Part shown: positions 9,296-18,994 of the stretch, piece by piece
Numbering within the stretch: position 1 is the stretch's first letter
Layout: each line of letters begins with the position of its first letter
Source of the DNA: Geminicoccaceae bacterium
GTDB taxonomy: Bacteria > Pseudomonadota > Alphaproteobacteria > Geminicoccales > Geminicoccaceae
Assembly (NCBI GenBank): GCA_025062095.1
Contig: JANXAZ010000007.1
Coordinates: forward strand, 1-64,000
DNA: 64,000 bases
Direction of reading: 5' to 3'
The notes under the pieces: generated by a model
What the model was told of the DNA's origin: nothing
The model's database searches: none
What the model saw: only the letters and a program-made list of their open reading frames with translations
Program-made: the position numbers and the translations under genes

Positions 9296-10327
9296 ATGAC
9301 CACGCTCGCCGAACATCTCGAACGGTGGGCCGCGAACGATCCCGAGCGCGAGCCGATCGCCGCGACGGTCCTGGCCCTCGCCCGGGCCGCGGCCGAGCTG
9401 GACGAGCTCGTACGCCTCGGGCCGCTCGCCGGACGCATGGCCGAAGTCGTGAGCGAAAGTCGCGACGGGACGGGCCAGAAAGCCTTGGACGTGCGCGCGG
9501 AAGAGCTGTTCGAGGCGGCTCTCCGGCGGGCCCCGGTGGCCTTCCTCGCCTCCGAAGAACTCGACGGTGTCCTCGAGCTCGCCCGCGGGGCCCCGCTCGC
9601 CGTCGCCCTCGACCCCCTCGACGGTTCGGCGAACATCGAGCAGGCCTCGATGATGGGAGCGCTGTTCTCGATCCTGCCGGCCGCCGAGACCGGCCTCGCG
9701 AGCTTCCTCGTTCCCGGCAGCCGCCAGCGGGCCGCCGGCGCGGTGCTCTTCGGGTCGTTCACCGTCCTCGTGCTCGCGCTCGAAAGCGGGGTGGCGACTT
9801 TCGCTCTCGATGCGCGGACCAGATCCTTCGTGCGCGACCGGGAAGCGGTGCGGATCCCGCGAGCCCGGCGCGAATACGCGATCAACGCCTCGAACGCGCG
9901 CTTCTGGCCCCTGCCGATCAAGGCCTACATCGAAGAATGCGTGGCCGGCGCCGCGGGGCCGAACGGCGCGGATTACAACATGCGCTGGGTCGCCTGCGTG
10001 GTGGCCGATCTCTATCGGATCCTCGTCCGCGGGGGTATCTTCCTTTACCCCGGCGATTCGCGCAAAGGCTACGAGCACGGCAGGCTGCGGTTGCTCTACG
10101 AGGCTTTCCCGATCGCCTTCATCGTCGATCGCGCGGACGGGCTCGCCACCGACGGGTTCGCCCCGATCCTCGAGCTCGTTCCCAAAGAACTCCACGAGCG
10201 CACGCCTTTGATCTTCGGTTCCGAGGACAAGGTCAGCCGGGTGACCGAGCTCCATCACGCGAGCATCCCGCCCGCCGGCCAGCGGCCGCTGTTCGGCATG
10301 CGCGGCCTGTTCAAGGCGGGCGTCTGA
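9296..10327 (+). CDS. cbbF: Fructose-1,6-bisphosphatase, class I
   Basis: This 343-aa enzyme hydrolyses fructose 1,6-bisphosphate to fructose 6-phosphate in the Calvin cycle. The catalytic metal site DPLDGSAN is at residues 106-113, preceded by ASEELDG (residues 86-91). The sugar-phosphate site is visible in [17 protein letters not shown] and [17 protein letters not shown]. The length is typical of class I bacterial FBPase. The ATG at 9296 is chosen, with GGGAGG a few bases upstream; a 34-codon upstream extension is Arg/Gly-rich and unsupported. It is first in the cbbFPTAE operon, 21 bp before cbbP, and divergent from cbbR. Confidence 0.95.
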   Translation: MTTLAEHLERWAANDPEREPIAATVLALARAAAELDELVRLGPLAGRMAEVVSESRDGTGQKALDVRAEELFEAALRRAPVAFLASEELDGVLELARGAPLAVALDPLDGSANIEQASMMGALFSILPAAETGLASFLVPGSRQRAAGAVLFGSFTVLVLALESGVATFALDARTRSFVRDREAVRIPRARREYAINASNARFWPLPIKAYIEECVAGAAGPNGADYNMRWVACVVADLYRILVRGGIFLYPGDSRKGYEHGRLRLLYEAFPIAFIVDRADGLATDGFAPILELVPKELHERTPLIFGSEDKVSRVTELHHASIPPAGQRPLFGMRGLFKAGV

Positions 10328-10348
10328 TTCTCTGGGGGGAAGACGGCC

Positions 10349-11224
10349 GTGTCCGTGCGCCATCCGATCATCTCCGTCACCGGTTCCTCGGGCGCCGGGA
10401 CCACCACCGTCAAGCACACCTTCGAGCAGATCTTCCGCCGCGAAGGGATCAAGGCGGCGTGGATCGAGGGCGACGCCTTCCATCGCTGGAACCGCGAAGA
10501 GATGCGCCAGGCGATGGCCGAGGCGGCCAAGCGCGGCAACTTCCACCTGAGCCATTTCGGCCTCGAAGCCAACCTCCTCGAAGAGCTCGAGGCGGTCTTC
10601 GAAGAATACGGGCGACAGGGCACCGGGCGTACGCGCCATTACGTCCACGACGAGCGCGAGGCGGAGCTCTACGGCGTGCCGCCGGGGCACTTCACCCCTT
10701 GGGAAGAGTTCCCGCCGGATACCGACATCCTCCTCTACGAGGGCCTGCACGGCGCGCTCGTCACCGACAAGATCAACATCGCCCGCCACGCCGATCTCAA
10801 GATCGGGGTGGTCCCGGTGATCAATCTCGAGTGGATCCAGAAGATTCACCGCGACCGTGCCACGCGCGGCTACACGACGGAAGCGGTCACCGACACCATC
10901 TTGCGGCGGATGCCCGATTACGTCCGCTACATCTGCCCGCAGTTCACCCAGACCGACATCAACTTCCAACGGGTGCCGGTGGTCGACACCTCCAACCCGT
11001 TCATCGCCCGCTGGATTCCCACGGCCGACGAGTCCCTCGTCGTCATCCGCTTCCGCAACCCGCGCGGGATCGACTTTCCCTACCTCCTGTCGATGATCCA
11101 CGGCAGCTGGATGTCGCGCGCGAACTCGATCGTCATCCCCGGGCCCAAGCAGGATCTCGCCATGCAGCTCATCTTGACGCCCTTGATCCTGCAGCTCGTG
11201 GATCGCGCGCGGCGCGCCCGTTGA
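10349..11224 (+). CDS. cbbP: Phosphoribulokinase
   Basis: This 291-aa kinase phosphorylates ribulose 5-phosphate with ATP to make the Rubisco substrate RuBP. The Walker A loop GSSGAGTTT is at residues 12-20. The bacterial (short, octameric) PRK signatures [42 protein letters not shown] and [18 protein letters not shown] follow. The length matches the roughly 290-aa proteobacterial type, not the longer redox-regulated plant type. It starts with GTG after a GGGGGGA Shine-Dalgarno. It sits 21 bp after cbbF and 26 bp before cbbT. In this family NADH is an activator and AMP an inhibitor; that is general knowledge, not seen here. Confidence 0.97.
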   Translation: MSVRHPIISVTGSSGAGTTTVKHTFEQIFRREGIKAAWIEGDAFHRWNREEMRQAMAEAAKRGNFHLSHFGLEANLLEELEAVFEEYGRQGTGRTRHYVHDEREAELYGVPPGHFTPWEEFPPDTDILLYEGLHGALVTDKINIARHADLKIGVVPVINLEWIQKIHRDRATRGYTTEAVTDTILRRMPDYVRYICPQFTQTDINFQRVPVVDTSNPFIARWIPTADESLVVIRFRNPRGIDFPYLLSMIHGSWMSRANSIVIPGPKQDLAMQLILTPLILQLVDRARRAR

Positions 11225-11250
11225 GGCGGAAACGCGGGAAGGGACCCGGC

Positions 11251-13248
11251 ATGAGCGGCACCGTCGACCTGCGCAGCATGGCGAACGCGATCCGGGCGCT
11301 CGCCATGGACGCGGTGGAGAAGGCCAAAAGCGGCCATCCCGGCATGCCCATGGGCATGGCGGACGCGGCGACGGTGCTCTGGACGCGCTTTCTGACCTTC
11401 GATCCCGCCGATCCCGTCTGGCCCGATCGCGACCGCTTCGTGCTCTCCGCCGGCCACGGCTCGATGCTCCTCTACGCACTCCTCCATCTCACCGGATATC
11501 CGGGGATGGAGATCGAGCAGATCGAGCGTTTCCGGCAGCTCGGATCGCGCACCCCCGGCCATCCCGAATACGGCCACACGCCGGGGGTCGAGACCACGAC
11601 CGGCCCTTTGGGCCAGGGCCTGGCCAATGCCGTGGGCATGGCTCTCGCCGAGCGCATGCTCGCCGCCCGCTTCGGCAAGGAACTCGTCGATCACTGGACC
11701 TACGTGATCGCCGGGGACGGCTGCATGATGGAGGGGATCAGCCACGAGGCGGCGGCCCTCGCCGGACACCTCGGGCTCGGCCGGCTGATCGTACTCTTCG
11801 ACGACAACGGCATCTCGATCGACGGGCCCACCCGGCTGGCCACGAGCGAGGACGTGCGCGCGCGCTTCGCGGCCTACGGTTGGCACACGCTCGCCGTCGA
11901 CGGCCACGATTTCGAAGCGGTGGCCCGTGCGATCGCCGAAGCCAAGGCCGATCCCCGGCCCTCGCTTCTCGCCTGCAAGACGATCATCGGCTTCGGTGCG
12001 CCCAACAAAGAGGGAAGCGAGGCGACCCACGGCGCGCCTCTGGGGGCGGCGGAGGTGGCGGCGGCGCGGGAGCGGCTCGGATGGCACCATCCGCCCTTCG
12101 TGATCCCCCGCGAGATCTACGCCGCCTTCCGCGCCGCCGGCGAGCGCGGCGCACGCGCGCGGGCGGCGTGGAAGGCCCGGCTCGAGGCCGCTCCGAGGGA
12201 GGTGCGCCGCGCCTTCGAAAAAGCCCTCGCGGGCGAGATCGAGGCCGAGGCGAAAGCCGCCGTGGCCGCGCTCAAGGAGCGGCTGTTCGCGAGCAAGCCC
12301 GTGGTCGCCACGCGCAAGGCCTCGGAAATGGCGCTCGAGGTCTTGACCGAGGCGATCCCCGAGCTCGTCGGCGGCTCGGCCGATCTCACCCATTCCAACA
12401 ACACGATCACCAAACACACCGCCCCCGTCCGACCCGGCGACTTCTCTGGACGCTACGTGCATTACGGGGTGCGCGAGCACGCGATGGCCGCGATCATGAA
12501 CGGCATCGCGCTGCACGGGGGCTTCGTGCCCTACGGCGGCACCTTCCTGGTCTTCTCCGATTACGCCCGCAACGCCATCCGCCTTTCGGCGATGATGGGT
12601 CTGCGCGTCGTCTACGTGCTCACCCACGACAGCATCGGCCTGGGCGAGGACGGGCCGACCCATCAGCCCGTCGAACATCTCGCCTCCTTGCGCGCGATCC
12701 CCGATCTGCTCGTCTTCCGCCCCGCGGATGCGGTCGAGACCGCGGAATGTTGGGAAGTCGCGCTTGCGCAGAAGAACCGGCCCTCGGTGCTCGCGCTCAC
12801 CCGCCAGAATGTGCCGCCCGTGCGCACCGAGCCGGTCGCCGAGAACCTCTGCGCGCGGGGCGGCTACGTGCTCGCCGAGGCGAACGGCGAGCGGGCGTTG
12901 ACCATCCTCGCCACGGGCTCGGAGGTGCAGCTCGCGCTCGAGGCGAAGGCGCGGCTCGAGGCCCGCGGGGTCCCGGTGGCGGTGGTCTCGTTGCCCTGTT
13001 TCGAGCTCTTCGACGCCCAGGATCCCGACTACCGCCGCGCCGTCCTGGGCACGGCGCCGCGGATCGCGGTCGAGGCCGCCGTGCCTTTCGGCTGGACCCG
13101 CTACGTCGCCGGCGAAGAGGACGTGGTGGGGATGCGCGGCTTCGGCGCCTCGGCGCCCGGCGCTGCGCTCTTCCGCCACTTCGGCGTCACCGCCGATGCT
13201 CTCGTCCGGCTCGCCGAGCGCAAGCTCGGCCTCGCACCCGCCTCGTGA
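11251..13248 (+). CDS. cbbT: Transketolase
   Basis: This 665-aa thiamine-diphosphate enzyme moves two-carbon ketol units between sugar phosphates. The N-terminal domain shows [18 protein letters not shown] and [15 protein letters not shown]. The ThDP/metal motif runs [14 protein letters not shown] to DDNGISIDG near residues 154-192. The middle domain contains [12 protein letters not shown] and [14 protein letters not shown] with the catalytic glutamate, and [18 protein letters not shown]. The C-terminal domain ends [16 protein letters not shown]. Its length is standard. The ATG at 11251 follows cbbP closely, so one transcript with cbbFPAE is very likely. Confidence 0.97.
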   Translation: MSGTVDLRSMANAIRALAMDAVEKAKSGHPGMPMGMADAATVLWTRFLTFDPADPVWPDRDRFVLSAGHGSMLLYALLHLTGYPGMEIEQIERFRQLGSRTPGHPEYGHTPGVETTTGPLGQGLANAVGMALAERMLAARFGKELVDHWTYVIAGDGCMMEGISHEAAALAGHLGLGRLIVLFDDNGISIDGPTRLATSEDVRARFAAYGWHTLAVDGHDFEAVARAIAEAKADPRPSLLACKTIIGFGAPNKEGSEATHGAPLGAAEVAAARERLGWHHPPFVIPREIYAAFRAAGERGARARAAWKARLEAAPREVRRAFEKALAGEIEAEAKAAVAALKERLFASKPVVATRKASEMALEVLTEAIPELVGGSADLTHSNNTITKHTAPVRPGDFSGRYVHYGVREHAMAAIMNGIALHGGFVPYGGTFLVFSDYARNAIRLSAMMGLRVVYVLTHDSIGLGEDGPTHQPVEHLASLRAIPDLLVFRPADAVETAECWEVALAQKNRPSVLALTRQNVPPVRTEPVAENLCARGGYVLAEANGERALTILATGSEVQLALEAKARLEARGVPVAVVSLPCFELFDAQDPDYRRAVLGTAPRIAVEAAVPFGWTRYVAGEEDVVGMRGFGASAPGAALFRHFGVTADALVRLAERKLGLAPAS

Positions 13249-13263
13249 TCTCCGGAGACGACC

Positions 13264-14349
13264 ATGGCCTTCATCACGCTGCGCCAGCTCCTCGACCACG
13301 CCGCCGAACACGGCTACGGGGTGCCGGCGTTCAACATCAACAACATGGAGCAACTCAAGGCGATCATGGAGGCGGCGGCGAAGACCGCTTCGCCCGTGAT
13401 CCTGCAGGCTTCCCGCGGCGCGCGCGCCTATGCCGGCGACCTCATGCTCGAAGCGATGGTCAAGGCGGCGGTGCAGATGTGGCCGGAGATCCCGGTGTGC
13501 CTGCACCTCGACCACGGCGACAAGCCCGCCACCTGTCTTTCCGCCATCCAGTGCGGCTTCACGAGCGTGATGATGGACGGAAGCCTGCTCGAGGACGGAA
13601 AGACCCCGGCGTCCTACGAGTACAACGTCGCGGTGACCAAGAAGGTCGTCGAGATGGCGCACTGGGTGGGGGTCTCGGTGGAAGGCGAGCTCGGCTGCCT
13701 GGGCTCGCTGGAGACGGGCGAGGGCGAGGCGGAAGACGGTCACGGCGCGGTGGGCCGGCTCGATCGCAAGCAGCTGCTCACCGATCCCGATCAGGCGCGC
13801 GAGTTCGTCGCCGCCACCGGGGTCGACGCCCTCGCCGTGGCCATCGGCACCAGCCACGGCGCGTACAAGTTCAAGCGCAAGCCCACGGGCGACATCCTCG
13901 CCATGGACGTGGTCAAGGCGATCCACGAGCGCCTGCCGAACACGCACCTCGTCATGCACGGCTCGAGCTCGGTGCCGCAAGAACTCCAGGATCTGTTCAA
14001 TCGCTACGGTGGCGAGATGCCCCAGACCTGGGGCGTGCCGGTGGAAGAGATCCAGCTCGGGATCAAATACGGCGTGCGCAAGGTCAACATCGACACCGAC
14101 TGTCGGATCGCCATGACCGCCGAGTTCCGGCGCGTGGCGATGGAGAAGAGAGGCGAATTCGATCCGCGCAACTTCCTCAAGCCGGCCATGGCGGCGCTCA
14201 CCAAGCTCTGCGCCGAACGCTTCGAGCAGTTCGGGAGCGCGGGCCAGGCGCCCAAGATCAAACCGCTGCCGCTTTCCGCCATGGCCAAGCGCTACGCTTC
14301 GGGCGAGCTCGATCCGAAGATCGTGCTCGCGCGCGCGCAAGCGGCCTGA
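13264..14349 (+). CDS. cbbA: Fructose-bisphosphate aldolase, class II
   Basis: This 361-aa zinc-dependent aldolase condenses dihydroxyacetone phosphate with glyceraldehyde 3-phosphate, and probably also with erythrose 4-phosphate in the Calvin cycle. The metal and catalytic motif LHLDHGDKP lies near residues 81-89. [19 protein letters not shown] gives the acidic active-site loop, and [11 protein letters not shown] and [10 protein letters not shown] give later zinc-ligand and phosphate-binding loops. The insert and length match the Calvin-cycle (CbbA) subtype. It starts 15 bp after cbbT with GGAG just before the ATG, and cbbE follows 46 bp later. Confidence 0.97.
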   Translation: MAFITLRQLLDHAAEHGYGVPAFNINNMEQLKAIMEAAAKTASPVILQASRGARAYAGDLMLEAMVKAAVQMWPEIPVCLHLDHGDKPATCLSAIQCGFTSVMMDGSLLEDGKTPASYEYNVAVTKKVVEMAHWVGVSVEGELGCLGSLETGEGEAEDGHGAVGRLDRKQLLTDPDQAREFVAATGVDALAVAIGTSHGAYKFKRKPTGDILAMDVVKAIHERLPNTHLVMHGSSSVPQELQDLFNRYGGEMPQTWGVPVEEIQLGIKYGVRKVNIDTDCRIAMTAEFRRVAMEKRGEFDPRNFLKPAMAALTKLCAERFEQFGSAGQAPKIKPLPLSAMAKRYASGELDPKIVLARAQAA

Positions 14350-14395
14350 ACCGATCGGGGCGCGGCGGCGAAGGCCGCGCGCGCGGAAAGCGGGG

Positions 14396-15055
14396 ATGAG
14401 CGAAGTCCTGATCGCGCCTTCCATTCTCTCGGCCGATTTCGCGCGGTTGGGCGAGGAGGTGCGCGCCGTCGACGAGGCGGGGGCGGATTGGATCCATCTC
14501 GACGTGATGGACGGCCATTTCGTGCCGAACATCACCTTCGGGCCGGACGTGGTGCGGGCGATCCGGCCCTATTCGCAGAAATGCTTCGACACCCATCTCA
14601 TGATCGAGCCGGCCGATCCCTATCTCGAGGCCTTCGCCAAGGCCGGGGCCGATCGCATCATCGTCCACGCCGAGGCCTGCAAACATCTCGATCGCACCTT
14701 GCAGGCCATCCGCGCGCTCGGCAAACGCGCCGGCGTGTCGTTGAACCCGGCCACCCCCGAATCCGCCGTCGCCTATGTGCTCGACCAGCTCGATCTCGTG
14801 CTCGTCATGACCGTCAATCCGGGCTTCGGCGGGCAGAAGTTCCTGGCCTCCCAGCTCGACAAGATCCGCCGCCTGAAAGAGATGATCGGCGATCGGCCGA
14901 TCCACATCGAAGTCGACGGCGGCATCACGCCCGAAACCGCTCCGCTCGCGATCGCGGCGGGGGCGGACGTGCTCGTCGCGGGCTCCGCGGTGTTCGGCCG
15001 TCCGCCTTACGCCGAAGCGATCGCCGCCCTGCGCGGCCGCCGGGCGCGCGGCTGA
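14396..15055 (+). CDS. cbbE: Ribulose-phosphate 3-epimerase
   Basis: This 219-aa TIM-barrel enzyme interconverts xylulose 5-phosphate and ribulose 5-phosphate. Family motifs are all present: [63 protein letters not shown] and [12 protein letters not shown], carrying the metal-binding His/Asp residues. It is the last gene of the cbbFPTAE operon, where it is also called rpe. Only 28 bp separate its stop from the stop of the convergent SulP gene, and no clear terminator hairpin was seen there. Confidence 0.97.
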   Translation: MSEVLIAPSILSADFARLGEEVRAVDEAGADWIHLDVMDGHFVPNITFGPDVVRAIRPYSQKCFDTHLMIEPADPYLEAFAKAGADRIIVHAEACKHLDRTLQAIRALGKRAGVSLNPATPESAVAYVLDQLDLVLVMTVNPGFGGQKFLASQLDKIRRLKEMIGDRPIHIEVDGGITPETAPLAIAAGADVLVAGSAVFGRPPYAEAIAALRGRRARG

Positions 15056-15083
15056 GCCGCCGCTTCGCCTTCGTCTTCTCGTT

Positions 15084-17375
15084 TCAGCTCGCGCCTCGGG
15101 GCGCGGACGCTTCCGGCTCGCCCGCGAACGCGCGCAAGAGCTCCTCGATCCGGTCGATCGGCTCGAGCGCGCGGAAGGGGGCGAAGACCAGGAGCGCTCC
15201 CCGGCGACGTTCGACGTACAGCGGCCCGAGGGTCTGCAGCGCCTCGCGCCAGCCGGCGGGAACGGCCAGGGCGTCCCGCGGCAGGCCGGGTGGACCGTAG
15301 AGCCGATGCGGCGGGGGCAGATCGCTCGGCCAACGCTCCTCGAGATGGGCCATGTAGCGTTCCATGTAATGGCCCGGCGTGATCACGAGATCCGGCTCGC
15401 GCTCCCCGGCGCCTTGGGGCTCGAGGATCAGAAGCGTGTGGCGGTGGACGACGTGATAGTCGGGGGCGGCGGTGTGACCGTAATCGACGATGCGGATACG
15501 CTTTCCGCCCCGGACGCCGGTGAGGATGTTCGTGTCCTGGCGCTGTTCACCCCGGCGCAGGTACACGAAGTCCCAGCGGTTGATGGTGGCGCGGGTCTCG
15601 GGCTCGAAGACGAGACCCGCGCGCGCGGCGAGCGCGGCCATCTCCCGCGCCCGCGCGTCCTGCTCGGCGCGCACCCTGACGATCTGAGCGTCTTGCATAC
15701 GCCCGGCGGCGGGATGGGCGGAGAAGGGGAAGAAGCGCTCGAGACCCTCGATCGCGAACCGGCGATCGGCCTTGACCGCTTCTTCTTCGAGATGCTGGAG
15801 GAACTCCATCGCCGTGTGGTCGACGATCCGCGCCGATTCGGTGAAGCGCAGGATCAGGGCCTCGCGTTTCGGCACGGACTCGACCGCCCGCTCCAGCGAG
15901 AGGAGGTTGAAGCCGACGAGAGAGCCCAACGTGAACACGTGGGTGCGCTCGAGCCCCTCGCCTTCCACCCGCGCCTTGATGATCGGGCTGCGGAACAAGC
16001 CCGCGAAGTTGCGCACGAGCAGGCCCATCGCGGAAGCGAAATCGAGCCGGCCGGTGAGCACGAAGCGGAACGACGGCATCAAGAGATAGATCGCGAGCAG
16101 GAGCTCGATCGCGATGCCGACGAACATGCCGACCAGGAGGTCGGTGGCGAGGATGGCGACGACCGTCCCGACGAACACGACGAAGCGGTCGAAGCCCAGC
16201 GCGAGCATGCGCGCGAAGAGCGCGGGTTCGCACAGACGCCAGCCGATGTAGACCAAGATGCCGGCGATCGTGGCGAGCGGAATGCGGGCGATGAGCGCCG
16301 GCAGGGCCAAGGTGAACAGGAGCAGGAACAGCCCGCTGAAGAGATTGGACCACAGCGTGCGCGCGCCGGCGTCGATGTTGGCGCGGGAGGGGACGGCGTT
16401 GGGGATGATCGTCAGACCCCCGAGCATGCCCGAGCAGAGATTGCACACGCCCATCGCGCGCAGGGTCTTGTTCGGATCGGACACGCGCCGCCAGGGATCG
16501 ATGCGGTCGACCGCCTTGACGCTGGCCACCGACTCGACGCCGTCGATGAGAGTGAAGGTCACGACGACGACGACGAGCGCACCCCAGAGGTCGGGACGCG
16601 CGAGGATGCCGGCGAAGTCGGGCAGGTGCAGAGCGTCCAGGAACCGCTCGGGCATGCGAATGCGCAGCTCGGGCGGAAGATCGAGGGCGAAGCCGGCGGC
16701 GACACCGGCGACGGTGACGAGGATCGCCGCCGGCAGGCGCTTCCAGAACCCGCTCGAGCGCCGGTTCAGCAAGAACATCAAAGCGAGGCTCGCGAGCCCG
16801 ACGAGGACGACCGTCGGCTCGGCGGCGGCGAGCCGTCGGGGCAGGTCGAGGACGGCGACGAGGACGGATTTCGCCGGAGCCGCTTCGACGCCGAAAAGGG
16901 GCGGGATCTGGCGGACGATGATGATGATCCCGATCGCCGCGAGCATGCCCTCGACGACGGTGCTCGGAAGGAGCGTGGCGTAGCGTCCGGCCTTGACCAG
17001 GCTCAGGAGGATCTGGAGCACGCCGGTGAGCACGATGGCGACGAGGACGAGCGGATAGCCCGCGGCCGGATCGCCCTGGCCGAGGGTGAGGATGCCCCAC
17101 AACACCACGGGGGCGAGGGCGGCGGCGGGGCCGCTGACCGTCACGTGCGAGCCGCCGAGGAAGGGGAAGAGGAGACCGGCGACGATCGCCGAGATCAGCC
17201 CGGCGACCGCGGGTGCTCCCGAGGCGAGCGCGACACCGAGGGCGAACGGTGTCCACAACAACGCCACCTGGAGACCGGCGGCGAGATCGTGACGCCAGTG
17301 CCGCAGGCCGGCGAGCCCGCTCGCCGGCACTTCGAGCGCCGGCCGCGGCAGCGCCCGTTCGGAAGGACCGGTCAT
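15084..17375 (-). CDS. SulP-family anion (probable bicarbonate) transporter with long C-terminal extension
   Basis: This 763-aa membrane protein has a SulP transporter core of about 12 hydrophobic segments (residues 25-430). Family signatures include LLFPFLGGSHVTVSGPAAAL, TLLPSTVVEGMLAAIGIIII and TIIPNAVPSRANIDAGARTL. A STAS-like segment follows (about 500-580, ILRFTESARIVDHTAMEFLQ). The last roughly 170 residues are a soluble region I cannot assign (NRWDFVYLRRGEQRQDT, VVHRHTLLILEPQG, ITPGHYMERYMAHLEERW). Some SulP proteins carry bicarbonate, including cyanobacterial BicA and some near carboxysomes of sulfur oxidisers. Being last in the cso operon and overlapping the preceding gene by ATGA, it is inferred to feed bicarbonate to the carboxysome. 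Sulfate or another anion remains possible. Confidence 0.85.
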   Translation of the reverse strand: MTGPSERALPRPALEVPASGLAGLRHWRHDLAAGLQVALLWTPFALGVALASGAPAVAGLISAIVAGLLFPFLGGSHVTVSGPAAALAPVVLWGILTLGQGDPAAGYPLVLVAIVLTGVLQILLSLVKAGRYATLLPSTVVEGMLAAIGIIIIVRQIPPLFGVEAAPAKSVLVAVLDLPRRLAAAEPTVVLVGLASLALMFLLNRRSSGFWKRLPAAILVTVAGVAAGFALDLPPELRIRMPERFLDALHLPDFAGILARPDLWGALVVVVVTFTLIDGVESVASVKAVDRIDPWRRVSDPNKTLRAMGVCNLCSGMLGGLTIIPNAVPSRANIDAGARTLWSNLFSGLFLLLFTLALPALIARIPLATIAGILVYIGWRLCEPALFARMLALGFDRFVVFVGTVVAILATDLLVGMFVGIAIELLLAIYLLMPSFRFVLTGRLDFASAMGLLVRNFAGLFRSPIIKARVEGEGLERTHVFTLGSLVGFNLLSLERAVESVPKREALILRFTESARIVDHTAMEFLQHLEEEAVKADRRFAIEGLERFFPFSAHPAAGRMQDAQIVRVRAEQDARAREMAALAARAGLVFEPETRATINRWDFVYLRRGEQRQDTNILTGVRGGKRIRIVDYGHTAAPDYHVVHRHTLLILEPQGAGEREPDLVITPGHYMERYMAHLEERWPSDLPPPHRLYGPPGLPRDALAVPAGWREALQTLGPLYVERRRGALLVFAPFRALEPIDRIEELLRAFAGEPEASAPRGAS

Positions 17376-18283
17376 GCCGGACCTCTTTCGCCGCCGAGCC
17401 GCGCGCGGGCGGTGCGCGGCTCGGACGACACATCGACGAGCACGCCCGCGGCACCCGCGGCGCGGGCGCGGGCGAGCGCTTCGAAGTCCGCGGCCTCGAG
17501 GTAGACGACGAGCGACAAGCGCGCGAGACGCGCGGCGAAGCCGGGCTCTTCGGCGGATTCGGCGGGAACGAGGGCGAGGTCGGCATCGAGCCCGGCGGCG
17601 CGTTCGAGATCGCCCGGGGCGCGGCATTCCACCGCCCAGAGATCGACCGGAGGCCGCCCGGGCAGCTCCGCCCAGTGCGGCCAGGGGCTCGCGAGGCCGA
17701 GGGCTCCGGCGCGCAGCGCTTCCAGAGGCGTGCCCACGAGGAGCGTGCGCACGCCGGCTTCCGCCATCCGGCGCGCGCGTTGGACCCGCTGGCCCGGGCT
17801 GCCCCCGCGCAGCACCGCGAGAGTGGATCCTCGCCCAGGGGCGCCGGGCACGACCGGCGCCTCCGGAGAGCAGCGCAGGAGCACCTCGGGCAAACTCAGT
17901 CGGGCGAGCGCGCGGCGGTTGGAGGGCAGAACCGGGCCCACCTCCGGCCGCGCCGGCGAGACCCAGGCGAGGCGATTGCCCTCGCGTCCCTCCGGAACCC
18001 CCGACCAGCGCTCGACGAGGAAGAAGTGCAGGCGGAGCGATCGTGCGGGGAAGGCGTAATCGTAGACGATCCACGGCCGCAGCCGTTCGCCGACGAGCCC
18101 CGCTTCTTCGGCGAGCTCGCGGCGCGCCGCCTGCTCCGGCGTCTCGCCGGCCTCGATCTTGCCCCCGGGGAGTTCCCAATGGCCGGCCGCGATCTGACGC
18201 GGCGAGCGCTCGGCCATGAGCACGCGGTCGCGCGCGTCGCGGACGACGGCCACCGCCACGTCGATCCGCGGCGTTCGCGTCAC
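17372..18283 (-). CDS. Nudix hydrolase fused to a ThiE-like domain
   Basis: This 303-aa protein begins with a MutT-like Nudix domain. The Nudix box fits G-x5-E-x7-REUxEExGU exactly at residues 41-63 (GKIEAGETPEQAARRELAEE with its final AGL). The second half (about 145-303) looks like a degenerate thiamine-phosphate-synthase-type barrel, with repeated short strands such as TLLVGTPLEALRAGALGLAS and GAAGVLVDVSS; this fusion is known from other proteobacteria but the barrel's function is unknown. It starts with GTG and overlaps acRAF by GTGA upstream and the SulP gene by ATGA downstream, so it is translationally coupled inside the carboxysome operon. A nucleotide or damaged-metabolite clearing role near Rubisco is speculation. 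Confidence 0.8.
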   Translation of the reverse strand: MTRTPRIDVAVAVVRDARDRVLMAERSPRQIAAGHWELPGGKIEAGETPEQAARRELAEEAGLVGERLRPWIVYDYAFPARSLRLHFFLVERWSGVPEGREGNRLAWVSPARPEVGPVLPSNRRALARLSLPEVLLRCSPEAPVVPGAPGRGSTLAVLRGGSPGQRVQRARRMAEAGVRTLLVGTPLEALRAGALGLASPWPHWAELPGRPPVDLWAVECRAPGDLERAAGLDADLALVPAESAEEPGFAARLARLSLVVYLEAADFEALARARAAGAAGVLVDVSSEPRTARARLGGERGPA

Positions 18284-18552
18284 GGCTGCTCGTCCGGCCG
18301 AGCGAGCCGCGCGACCTCGAGCGCGAAGGCGACTTCCGCCTCTCCCGGCTCGCCGCTCGCCCCGTGCACGGTGACGTTGACGTGCTTGGTGCCGAAGCTC
18401 AGGTCGGGATAGATCCCGGTGCGCTCGGACAGAGCCGCGAGGCGCTCGAGGAACAGTCGGGTCTCGGCGTAGGCCGCGAACTCGAAACGCCGGAACAGCG
18501 AGCGTTGGCGGCCGATCCGCTGCCAACCCTGGGGCTCGTCGTTGGTCGCCAT
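18280..18552 (-). CDS. acRAF: Alpha-carboxysome Rubisco assembly factor (pterin-dehydratase-like)
   Basis: This 90-aa protein has the pterin-4a-carbinolamine dehydratase fold seen in acRAF, a chaperone that helps assemble form IA Rubisco. Visible features are WQRIGRQRSLFRRFEFAAYA, the helix ETRLFLERLAALSERTGIYP and the strand HVNVTVHGASGEPGE. In true dehydratases the last helix region reads HHPx and a catalytic HxHxxH-like set; here SFGTKHVNVTV keeps only one histidine, matching the non-enzymatic carboxysome version. It follows csoS1B by 52 bp, across a strong stem-loop, and its stop overlaps the start of the Nudix gene. Confidence 0.85.
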   Translation of the reverse strand: MATNDEPQGWQRIGRQRSLFRRFEFAAYAETRLFLERLAALSERTGIYPDLSFGTKHVNVTVHGASGEPGEAEVAFALEVARLARPDEQP

Positions 18553-18575
18553 GGACCGGGCTCCGGACGGCGGGA

Positions 18576-18598
18576 GGGGTCGACGCTTCGTCGACCCC
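18576..18598 (-). promoter_or_regulatory. Stem-loop between csoS1B and acRAF
   Basis: A perfect 10-bp inverted repeat (GGGGTCGACG, 3-nt loop, CGTCGACCCC) fills the spacer after the csoS1B stop. No T-run follows on the minus strand, so it is more likely an mRNA stabiliser or partial attenuator than a full terminator. Confidence 0.6.
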
Positions 18599-18604
18599 CG
18601 ATCC

Positions 18605-18949
18605 TCAGCTGCGCGTGGTCGTGACGTCGCTGTCGCGCCCGCCGCCCTCGGCGGTGGGAGCCTTGGGCAGGATCTGCTCGACCTCGGGATGCGGGCGGGC
18701 GATGATGTGCGCCGCGGCGAGGCCGTCGCCGACCCGCTCGCAAGCGTCCGCCCCGGCGCGCACGGCGGCGTTCACCGCGCCGGTCTCGCCGCGGACCATC
18801 ACCGTGACGTAGCCGCCGCCCACGAACTGGCGGCAGATCAGCCGCACCTCCGAGGCCTTGGTCATGGCGTCGGCGGCCTCGATCGCCGGGACGAGCCCGC
18901 GCGTCTCGATCATGCCGAGAGCGATGCCGGTCTTCTCGTTCGTGACCAT
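18605..18949 (-). CDS. csoS1B: Carboxysome shell hexamer protein CsoS1 with C-terminal extension
   Basis: This 114-aa BMC-H protein forms hexamers that tile the carboxysome facets. The single BMC fold covers residues 3-97 (GIALGMIETRGLVPAIEAAD, FVGGGYVTVMVRGETGAVNA, HIIARPHPEVEQILPKAP). The pore loop has FVGGG, as in other CsoS1 proteins. A 17-residue tail (TAEGGGRDSDVTTTRS) is added after the shared core, as in CsoS1B proteins elsewhere. The BMC core is encoded by DNA almost identical to that of the upstream csoS1A, from which it differs at one base in 281. The ATG at 18949 has GAGGAG upstream. Confidence 0.95.
   Translation of the reverse strand: MVTNEKTGIALGMIETRGLVPAIEAADAMTKASEVRLICRQFVGGGYVTVMVRGETGAVNAAVRAGADACERVGDGLAAAHIIARPHPEVEQILPKAPTAEGGGRDSDVTTTRS
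18660..18940. repeat. Tandem direct repeat, csoS1B copy
   Basis: These 281 bp match 19008-19288 at a fixed offset of 348 bp with one mismatch (18743 versus 19091, a synonymous third position). Flanks differ, so the repeat equals the BMC core and nothing more. Confidence 0.95.
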
Positions 18950-18994
18950 CGACGGTTCACTCCTCGAATCGGACGTGCCGCGACCGATCCCGGC

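Noticed and set aside
9325-11250. N-terminal extension of transketolase into the cbbF-cbbP region
   Set aside because: The frame is open upstream only because stops are rare; the transketolase family start [15 protein letters not shown] at 11251 is clear and upstream DNA encodes cbbF and cbbP in other frames.
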